Shown here: one piece after another, positions 1-4,285 of the stretch
Position numbering within the stretch: position 1 is the first letter of the stretch
Layout of the letters: every line of letters starts with the position of its first letter
Origin: Candidatus Levyibacteriota bacterium
GTDB taxonomy: Bacteria > Patescibacteria > Microgenomatia > Levybacterales > UBA12049
Length of the DNA: 6,117 bases
Assembly (NCBI GenBank): GCA_003173915.1
Contig: PPGL01000076.1
Coordinates: 1-6,117 of the forward strand
Direction: 5' to 3'
The notes under the pieces: generated by a model
Databases searched by the model: none
Told to the model about the DNA's origin: nothing
The model's input: only the letters and a program-made list of their open reading frames with translations
Position numbers and translations under genes: made by a program

Positions 1-1
1 G

Positions 2-808
2 CTTAACATTGGGGGATTTAGCATACAATTTACCGAACTTCTCAAGCCGTTTCTCACATTTTCTTTAGTTTCTTTTCTTGCCAGGCGGGAAAGTACATCA
101 TTTTCGACTCTTGGAAAGGTGCTGCTTTTTTTACTTCCTGTAGCCTTTCTTATTTATCGCCAACCTGATTTAGGGAATGCGCTTATTTATGTAGGAGCAA
201 CATGTATGGTTCTCCTTTTTTATGGTTTTCCTCTCAAATGGTTTCTTGCTGGGATAGGGGGTATCATTGCAATAATTCCACTGTTATGGCAAGTGTTACA
301 TCAGTATCAACGGGATCGGTTGCTAACCTTTTTCCATCTTGCAAATGATCCTCTTGGGCTTTCATATAATGCAATTCAGTCAGTGATTGCTGTTGGGTCG
401 GGAACATTTGTTGGGAAAGGACTTGGACTTGGAACACAGTCCGGTCTTCGATTTTTGCCTGAAAGACACACAGATTTTATTTTTGCTACAATTTCTGAAG
501 AACTTGGATTTATTGGGAGCGCTATTGTTGTTATTGCATTTTGTTTTTTGCTCTATCGCTTGTATGTTCTTTTTATGCGTCAAGAGGACACGTTTGGCAA
601 GCTATTTATTTGTGCGACGTTTTCTCTTTTGCTCATTCAATTTTTTGCCAATGTTGGGATGAATGTTGGGATTGTTCCTGTTGTTGGTGTTACCCTACCA
701 TTTGTGTCTTTTGGAGGAAATTCGCTTCTATCAAGTGCTATTTTTTTGGGAATTATTGTTGCCATGGAACGCCAACAGCGTCAAAAGAAGGTGCTGGAAA
801 TCACCTGA
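2..808 (+). CDS. rodA: RodA/FtsW-family (SEDS) peptidoglycan glycosyltransferase, 5' end outside window
   Basis: The frame is open from base 2, so the gene begins left of the window; 268 C-terminal residues are visible and end at TGA. SEDS proteins are polytopic membrane enzymes that polymerise lipid II into glycan strands together with a class B PBP. Seen here: an 'IQFTELLKPF' segment (visible residues 8-17) matching the usual QPSELAK region with Pro and Ser replaced; the RodA hallmark QPDLG (54-58); NDPLG followed by a Tyr-x-x-x-Gln-Ser stretch; GTQSGLRFLPERHTDFIF, whose Asp158 (codon 473-475) is the family's proposed catalytic Asp; and PFVSFGGNSLL (233-243) near the C terminus. The rest is hydrophobic helices. 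GTQS and QPDLG favour RodA (elongation) over FtsW (division), but FtsW is not excluded. The rplU promoter begins inside its last codons. A GTG at 119 is internal and not a start. Confidence 0.85.
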   Translation, partial: LNIGGFSIQFTELLKPFLTFSLVSFLARRESTSFSTLGKVLLFLLPVAFLIYRQPDLGNALIYVGATCMVLLFYGFPLKWFLAGIGGIIAIIPLLWQVLHQYQRDRLLTFFHLANDPLGLSYNAIQSVIAVGSGTFVGKGLGLGTQSGLRFLPERHTDFIFATISEELGFIGSAIVVIAFCFLLYRLYVLFMRQEDTFGKLFICATFSLLLIQFFANVGMNVGIVPVVGVTLPFVSFGGNSLLSSAIFLGIIVAMERQQRQKKVLEIT

Positions 809-823
809 AATGTTTGGTATAAT
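795..823 (+). promoter_or_regulatory. sigma-70-type promoter of rplU, near-leaderless
   Basis: The -10 is a perfect TATAAT at 818-823. A -35-like TGGAAA (4 of 6 to TTGACA) sits at 795-800, and the spacer is exactly 17 bases. The expected transcription start, about 7 bases after the -10, is 829-831, leaving roughly 4 bases before the rplU ATG at 834. The -35 lies inside the rodA coding end. A 10-base perfect palindrome, ATTGTACAAT (822-831), spans the end of the -10 and the predicted start site and could be an operator; that is only a possibility. Confidence 0.65.
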
Positions 824-833
824 TGTACAATCT

Positions 834-1151
834 ATGAAATACGCGGTTGTTTCTCAAGGCGGCAAACAATACAAAGTTGCAGAAGGCGATGTTTTAGAGC
901 TCCAATCTCTTGGCCTCAAAGCAAATGATTCTTACACATTTGAAAATGTTTTACTCGTTGTTGATGAAAAAACTCGAAAAGTAGGCACACCAAGTGTCAG
1001 TGGAGCAAGTGTTTCAGCAACAGTTGTAGATACAAAAAAAGGCCCAAAAGTTCGAGTTGCTAAATATAAAGCAAAGGTGAGGTATCGAAAAGTCATCGGT
1101 TTTAGAGCAGCACTAACTACAGTCAAGATTGATAAAATCAATGTAAAGTAA
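834..1151 (+). CDS. rplU: 50S ribosomal protein L21
   Basis: The product is 105 residues, the usual length of bacterial L21, a 23S rRNA-binding protein of the large subunit. It starts with the typical MKYAVVSQGGKQYKVAEGD, has the central VLLVVDE and VGTPSVSGA strands, and ends with a basic 'KYKAKVRYRKVIGFR' segment matching the L21 signature (Lys/Arg-rich, then Gly-His/Phe-Arg) and VKIDKINVK. I chose ATG 834 because it gives the family N terminus and lies just after a consensus -10. An in-frame ATG at 810 would add eight non-conserved residues and lies upstream of the -10. No Shine-Dalgarno sequence precedes the start. rpmA follows after 78 bases, the classic rplU-rpmA pairing, but here rpmA has its own promoter in the gap. 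Confidence 0.97.
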   Translation: MKYAVVSQGGKQYKVAEGDVLELQSLGLKANDSYTFENVLLVVDEKTRKVGTPSVSGASVSATVVDTKKGPKVRVAKYKAKVRYRKVIGFRAALTTVKIDKINVK

Positions 1152-1160
1152 TATTCCATC

Positions 1161-1189
1161 TTGACACCTGTGAAAACACTCGTTAAAAT
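1161..1189 (+). promoter_or_regulatory. strong sigma-70-type promoter of rpmA-parB
   Basis: A perfect -35 TTGACA (1161-1166), a 17-base spacer and -10 TAAAAT (1184-1189, 5 of 6 to consensus) lie in the rplU-rpmA gap. The predicted start is near 1196, giving a leader of about 34 bases before the rpmA ATG at 1230. Because parB overlaps rpmA, this promoter probably drives both. An imperfect inverted repeat wraps the promoter and is listed separately. Confidence 0.75.
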
Positions 1190-1210
1190 AAGTCTAGTTT
1201 TCACGCAGGT
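1166..1210. repeat. imperfect inverted repeat around the rpmA-parB promoter, candidate operator
   Basis: The left arm is ACCTG-TGAAAAC (1166-1177). The right arm is GTTTTCA-CG-CAGGT (1197-1210), its reverse complement apart from a two-base CG insertion at 1204-1205. The arms are separated by 19 bases. The left arm sits between -35 and -10; the right arm begins at the predicted transcription start. No T-tract follows on either strand, so a rho-independent terminator for rplU is unlikely. A repressor site, or an mRNA leader structure if read through from rplU, is more plausible. Function is inferred from position only. Confidence 0.5.
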
Positions 1211-1229
1211 CAATTAAAAAAAGAATTAT

Positions 1230-1481
1230 ATGGCACATACAAAATCAGGAGGAGCGACAAAAGGAAATAGAGACTCGAGAGCAAAGCGCTTGGGCGTGAA
1301 GATTTACGGCGGTCAAAAAGCAGCCGCAGGAAATATTATAGTCAGACAAAAAGGAACAAAAATTCACCCAGGTGTGGGTGTAAGTATGGGTAATGATTAT
1401 ACAATTTTTGCACTTGTTGCAGGAACAGTTCAATTTAAAACACACAAAGGGAAAAAAGTAGTTGAAGTAGTCAATGGATAA
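1230..1481 (+). CDS. rpmA: 50S ribosomal protein L27
   Basis: The product is 83 residues, the normal length for bacterial L27, whose N-terminal tail reaches the peptidyl-transferase centre. Diagnostic stretches: [16 protein letters not shown] at the N terminus, [11 protein letters not shown], then [16 protein letters not shown], and [19 protein letters not shown]. The conserved tail starts right after Met, so there is no Firmicutes-type N-terminal extension needing removal by a Prp protease. The leader before ATG holds only a weak A-rich stretch and no clear Shine-Dalgarno site. The last codons overlap the parB start by 8 bases, suggesting translational coupling. The C terminus carries a short basic tail ([13 protein letters not shown]). 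Confidence 0.98.
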   Translation: MAHTKSGGATKGNRDSRAKRLGVKIYGGQKAAAGNIIVRQKGTKIHPGVGVSMGNDYTIFALVAGTVQFKTHKGKKVVEVVNG

Positions 1482-2298
1482 CACAAACGACCAAAGAATT
1501 TACGAATTAGAGACGCACCTTATTCAACTTAATCCGCTCCAACCGCGTGGCGTTATTATGCCCGAATCCCTCACTGAGCTTGTTGATTCTATTCGCGAAC
1601 AAGGTATTCTCGAGCCTCTTGTTGTTGCAAAGACTCCTGCTGGATATCAACTAATTGCAGGCGAGCGAAGACTTCGAGCAGCAAAGATTTTAGGCCTTAA
1701 GATTGTTCCGGTCATTGTACGCGAAACAACTCCACAGGGAATTTTGGAAATGTCTATTGTTGAAAATGTTCAGAGGGAAGATCTTAATCCAATTGAGAGA
1801 GCATTAGCATACAAAAGACTTATTGATGAGTTTGGCTTGTCGACAAATGAAGTTGCAAAAAGAGTCGGAAAGTCTGTACCTGCTGTTTCTAATACCATTC
1901 GACTTCTTTCTTTACCTGATGCTATCAAAGATGCACTTGTTGCAGGCGTTATTTCAGAAGGTCATGTTCGTCCCTTAATTTCTCTTGGCGATACAGCACT
2001 TATGCTGGCGCTGTTTAAAAGAATTCTAAAAGAAAATAGTACGGTTAGGCAAACAGAAGAAATGTCAAGGCAAGCAAAAGGGGAAATCGAAAAACACGAG
2101 CCACGAAAAGCAAAAGACAAGCTTTATATTCCAGAGCTTGATGAAATGGCAAAAAATCTTAAGGAAACCTACGATTTTAGTAAGGTCTCAATGACTCAGT
2201 CCAGAAGTCTTGCGAGAATTACTATAGAAGTAAAAGGAGATCTTAATGAAACAACACCAAAAATTAAAGATCTTGTGACTCTTTTGCTTCGCAAATAA
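1474..2298 (+). CDS. parB: ParB/Spo0J chromosome-partitioning protein (CTP-dependent DNA clamp)
   Basis: The product is 274 residues, typical of chromosomal ParB, which binds parS near the origin and spreads as a CTP-gated sliding clamp. Domain order: N-terminal ParB/Srx nucleotide-binding domain (about 8-110) with NPLQPR (20-25), GERRLRAAK (63-71, CTP-binding box) and [14 protein letters not shown] (97-110); then the helix-turn-helix parS-binding domain (about 111-175), with [19 protein letters not shown] at 122-140 and GHVRPL where most ParBs have GHARAL; then a charged linker rich in Glu/Lys (about 195-215); then a C-terminal dimerisation segment of beta strands and a final helix ([12 protein letters not shown]). 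The start ATG lies inside the rpmA stop region, giving an 8-base overlap. No parA and no canonical parS are visible in the window. Its stop TAA directly abuts the stop of the converging gene. Confidence 0.95.
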   Translation: MDNTNDQRIYELETHLIQLNPLQPRGVIMPESLTELVDSIREQGILEPLVVAKTPAGYQLIAGERRLRAAKILGLKIVPVIVRETTPQGILEMSIVENVQREDLNPIERALAYKRLIDEFGLSTNEVAKRVGKSVPAVSNTIRLLSLPDAIKDALVAGVISEGHVRPLISLGDTALMLALFKRILKENSTVRQTEEMSRQAKGEIEKHEPRKAKDKLYIPELDEMAKNLKETYDFSKVSMTQSRSLARITIEVKGDLNETTPKIKDLVTLLLRK

Positions 2299-2733
2299 TT
2301 ATCTTCTTATTGGGTTTCTATATTCAATTCTCGTTGCTCGTAACACTCCTGCAATATTTCTAACTATGACAGTGGTTTCTGCACCTACATTTTCCAGTTG
2401 AGGAGCTCGAATAGTATACCGTTTCTCATTTGGGTCAACAGATAGTTGTATCTTGAACTTGGGCTTTTCATCGCTTGTTAATGCCATTTGTCTTAAAGTA
2501 CGCATCAGTACTCTTTCAGCAAGTATTGGTCCGAATATATGTGTTTCTCCTAAATTAATAATTTGTTCACCATTCTCTGTTGATTTTATTGGTAGGTTGT
2601 ACATTTGGGCAATAATCTTTCTACCATCTGGAGATAATATGATAGGGTTGAGGAGTGCTTCTACATAAGGATCTAGCAATTCCAAATGAACACTTTGGTT
2701 GGGTCTTTTTCCTAATTCATCTTCAGAAGTCAT
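2299..2733 (-). CDS. conserved-looking protein of unknown function, 144 aa
   Basis: I do not recognise a family. The product is soluble in appearance, with no signal peptide or membrane helix. It opens with an acidic stretch (MTSEDELGKRP), has a mixed alpha/beta middle including LLDPYVEALLNPIILSPDG, GPILAERVLMRTLRQMA and a 'FKIQLSVDPNEKRYTI' strand region, and ends with a basic tail (RATRIEYRNPIRR). I chose the ATG at 2731-2733 because a near-consensus promoter places its transcription start on that codon. The ATG at 2740-2742, which would add three residues (MLS), overlaps the -10 itself. The stop abuts the parB stop. lepB lies 109 bases upstream on the same strand. Normal codon use and a strong promoter argue that it is a real gene. 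Confidence 0.75.
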   Translation of the reverse strand: MTSEDELGKRPNQSVHLELLDPYVEALLNPIILSPDGRKIIAQMYNLPIKSTENGEQIINLGETHIFGPILAERVLMRTLRQMALTSDEKPKFKIQLSVDPNEKRYTIRAPQLENVGAETTVIVRNIAGVLRATRIEYRNPIRR

Positions 2734-2740
2734 AGAGAGC

Positions 2741-2769
2741 ATTATATGCTATAGGACTAAAATTATCAA
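2741..2769 (-). promoter_or_regulatory. near-consensus sigma-70-type promoter giving a leaderless transcript
   Basis: Read on the minus strand, -35 is TTGATA (2769-2764, 5 of 6), the spacer is exactly 17 bases, and -10 is a perfect TATAAT (2746-2741). After the -10 come seven bases and then ATG (2733-2731), so the A of this ATG is at or next to the predicted transcription start. The promoter therefore also decides the start codon of the 144-residue gene. Confidence 0.75.
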
Positions 2770-2842
2770 GAGCGATCTCTTTAATAGCTTAATGTGTGTT
2801 TATCTCACTTTGTAAATGATGAACAGAAAGAAGTTACTTAAG

Positions 2843-3403
2843 TTATTTATATGGATTGTGGATAAATCCAGCCTCGTTGAGGGGCCAGTAGGCAAGAAAT
2901 GATGCTCCAATAATATTGCCTGCGGGGACAAATCCCCATTCTCTTGAGTCCGAACTATACGGCCTGTTGTCTCCCATAACAAAGAATTGTTTGTCTGGGA
3001 CTGTTACTGTGTCGCCGTCATGGAGAAAAGAGCCTCCGTATGTCTTGACATCGGGCTTTAAATACGCACTTTCATCAAGTTTACTGCCATTTAGGTATAC
3101 ATCTCCATCTTTTACCATAACAGTATCTCCAGGCAGTCCAATGACTCGTTTTATAAAGTCCTTATCTGGAGATGGAGGAGCAACGAAAACAATAACATCT
3201 CCTCGTTTTGGAGGCCCAATCTTAAGGCCAATGAGATTGGTAAGCACATATTCTTTATCCTGAAAATTAGGATACATAGATTCACCAGTTACTTGAAAAG
3301 GTCTTGCAACGAAAATGTAAACAACCAAAAATATTGAAGCGGCAATAAGAATGCTTTGAATCGTGTCGATAAAAAATCCGTATAATTTCCTTACGATAAA
3401 CAT
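2843..3403 (-). CDS. lepB: type I signal peptidase (LepB, S26 family)
   Basis: The product is 186 residues, the short form with a single N-terminal membrane anchor (about 12-33) and an extracytoplasmic catalytic domain. It cleaves signal peptides from exported proteins. Catalytic Ser42 lies in GESMYPNF (box B). The general base Lys85 lies in DFIKRVIGLPGD (82-93, box D). MGDNRPYSSDSREWG (143-157) is box E, and RGDVIVF (67-73) is the preceding conserved strand. All key residues of an active enzyme are present. ATG 3401-3403 is the only start that keeps the anchor; an AGG lies 14 bases upstream, too far for a good Shine-Dalgarno site. It is transcribed divergently from the tRNA-NUDIX unit and followed on the same strand by the unknown gene, which has its own promoter. 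Confidence 0.96.
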   Translation of the reverse strand: MFIVRKLYGFFIDTIQSILIAASIFLVVYIFVARPFQVTGESMYPNFQDKEYVLTNLIGLKIGPPKRGDVIVFVAPPSPDKDFIKRVIGLPGDTVMVKDGDVYLNGSKLDESAYLKPDVKTYGGSFLHDGDTVTVPDKQFFVMGDNRPYSSDSREWGFVPAGNIIGASFLAYWPLNEAGFIHNPYK

Positions 3404-3486
3404 AACAAAGATTCAAACCTTAGATATCAAAAATTCAACATTTTTGTTCAGAGTATTACGAATATTCAAACAGAGTGAATACATTC

Positions 3487-3515
3487 ATTCTCTATTATTC
3501 ATAAACTTTTGTCAA
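3487..3515 (-). promoter_or_regulatory. candidate lepB promoter
   Basis: The minus strand carries a perfect -35 TTGACA (3515-3510), a 17-base spacer and a poor -10 GAGAAT (3492-3487, 4 of 6). The predicted start near 3480 would give a leader of about 77 bases. Its -35 overlaps the -35 of the rightward promoter (shared TTGTCAA). The weak -10 keeps this tentative. Confidence 0.35.
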
Positions 3516-3535
3516 CGAGTCTATTGTGATAAAAT
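3509..3535 (+). promoter_or_regulatory. candidate promoter for tRNA-Val and NUDIX gene
   Basis: -35 TTGTCA (3509-3514, 5 of 6) is followed by a 15-base spacer and an extended -10, TGA-TAAAAT (TG at 3527-3528, hexamer 3530-3535, 5 of 6). The extended TG element can compensate for the short spacer. The predicted start is near 3541-3542, upstream of the repeat element and about 135 bases before the tRNA. No better rightward promoter is visible before the tRNA. Confidence 0.5.
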
Positions 3536-3551
3536 GACTGTACTTTACATG

Positions 3552-3670
3552 GTCATCCTCGATCGATTCGAGGATCCAGATTCTGGACAAGTCCTTCGGT
3601 AAACTCAGGACTGTGAGTAAAGCCGAACTGCCAGAATGACAGCTTGGATTCCCGCCTGCGCGGGAATGAC
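3552..3670. repeat. MITE-like palindromic intergenic repeat
   Basis: This non-coding element of about 119 bases is bounded by near-inverted ends GTCATCC (3552-3558) and GGAATGAC (3663-3670). Inside are consecutive palindromes: ATCCTCGA/TCGAGGAT (3555-3562/3568-3575, loop of 5), CCAGA/TCTGG (3576-3580/3582-3586), AGTCCT/AGGACT (3590-3595/3607-3612), TTCGG/CCGAA (3595-3599/3623-3627), and ATTCCCGC/GCGGGAAT (3648-3655/3660-3667, loop CTGC). A second internal end, CCAGAATGAC (3631-3640), suggests two joined units: 3552-3640 and a small terminal hairpin. The last hairpin fits the ATTCCC-N8-GGGAAT pattern known from dispersed bacterial repeats such as neisserial dRS3. It is more GC-rich than its surroundings. 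It has no coding capacity, so any mobility would depend on a transposase elsewhere. Confidence 0.65.
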
Positions 3671-3675
3671 ATAAA

Positions 3676-3749
3676 GGATCTGTAGTTCAGTTGGTTAGAA
3701 CGTTCGATTCACATTCGAAAGGTCAGAGGTTCGAGTCCTCTCAGGTCCA
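3676..3749 (+). tRNA. tRNA-Val, anticodon CAC
   Basis: A full cloverleaf folds by hand: acceptor GGATCTG/CAGGTCC (3676-3682/3742-3748, one T-G wobble); D stem GTTC/GAAC (3685-3688/3698-3701) with loop AGTTGGTTA; anticodon stem TTCGA/TCGAA (3703-3707/3715-3719); loop TTCACAT with anticodon CAC at 3710-3712, reading GUG (Val); variable AGGTC; T stem AGAGG/CCTCT (3725-3729/3737-3741) with loop TTCGAGT; discriminator A at 3749, as in Val tRNAs. CCA is not encoded (the next bases are CA and then the NUDIX ATG), so a CCA-adding enzyme is required. The downstream gene starts two bases later. Confidence 0.95.
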
Positions 3750-3751
3750 CA

Positions 3752-4285
3752 ATGATTATTCCTAACGAACTTGTTTTTGCTGTTGATGACCAAGATAATC
3801 CAATTGCTCCTCTTCCTCGTGAATATGTTCATCAACATAGCATTTGGCATAGAATTTCCCATGTATGGATCATTAATAATCAAAAACAAATTCTTTGTCA
3901 AAAGCGTTCGGTAAAAAAAGATACCAATCCTGGCAAGTGGGAAGCATTTTTTGGAGGACACGTCGGTGCAGGAGAAAGTTACGAAGAAAATGCAGTGAAG
4001 GAAGTACATGAAGAGACGGGTTTGTCTTTTGAGACAAACGATCTCCACTTTTTTACAAAAGGAAAAAGTATGACAGCCAAACATTTCCAGTCTGCTTTTT
4101 ATGTAATCTGGAACGGTTCGATTGAAAATGTTCACATTGAGCAAGACGAGGTAGAAAAAGTAGAATGGAAAGATATTACAGAACTAGAACAAATTCTATT
4201 TCTTGGGCAAGATATCAATTGGGTTCACGTATTATACGAAAAGGAGATAATTGAAAAACTAAAAGATCTTTCGTTTACGGAATAA
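3752..4285 (+). CDS. NUDIX hydrolase, IDI-like N-terminal layout
   Basis: The product is 177 residues. The NUDIX box is intact at 69-91 (GHVGAGESYEENAV from 69-70 on, then KEVHEETGL): the Gly-x5-Glu part, Lys in place of the usual Arg, then Glu, Glu-Glu and Gly, so the metal-binding glutamates are present. The N-terminal part (ELVFAVDDQDNPI, then PREYVHQ and WHRISHVWI, then CQKRSVKKDTNPGKW at 49-63) has the layout of the isopentenyl-diphosphate isomerase-like NUDIX branch. Many members of that branch are not isomerases but hydrolyse nucleoside diphosphate derivatives, so the substrate is unknown. The start ATG is the only one before the conserved core and lies two bases after the tRNA end, with no room for a Shine-Dalgarno site outside the tRNA. 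The 3' end overlaps converging ftsA by 11 bases. Confidence 0.9.
   Translation: MIIPNELVFAVDDQDNPIAPLPREYVHQHSIWHRISHVWIINNQKQILCQKRSVKKDTNPGKWEAFFGGHVGAGESYEENAVKEVHEETGLSFETNDLHFFTKGKSMTAKHFQSAFYVIWNGSIENVHIEQDEVEKVEWKDITELEQILFLGQDINWVHVLYEKEIIEKLKDLSFTE

Noticed and set aside
2..808. Recoded TGA (code 25, as in Gracilibacteria/Absconditabacteria)
   Set aside because: The RodA-like frame ends at TGA right after a normal C terminus, and no in-frame TGA occurs in the other genes.
663..833. In-frame N-terminal extension of rplU, including ATG 663 and ATG 810
   Set aside because: The extra residues overlap the conserved rodA end in another frame, have no L21 similarity, and lie upstream of the rplU -10. 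ATG 834 gives the family N terminus.
1195..1212. A true parS site
   Set aside because: Only one half (TTTTCACG) resembles the 16-base parS palindrome; the other half, CAGGTCA, does not match TGAAACA. Kept only as a speculative operator.
2768..2781. lepB terminator hairpin AAGAG-CGAT-CTCTT
   Set aside because: The stem has only 5 weak pairs with no proper T-run, and it touches the -35 of the downstream gene's promoter.
3552..3670. CRISPR array or transposon gene
   Set aside because: The palindromes are not regularly spaced identical repeats with spacers, and no transposase frame is present.
3695..4144. Minus-strand open frame of 149 codons
   Set aside because: It lies antisense to the tRNA and the NUDIX gene. 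Its C terminus contains PERTRTSDL, the familiar artefact of translating a tRNA's complementary strand.
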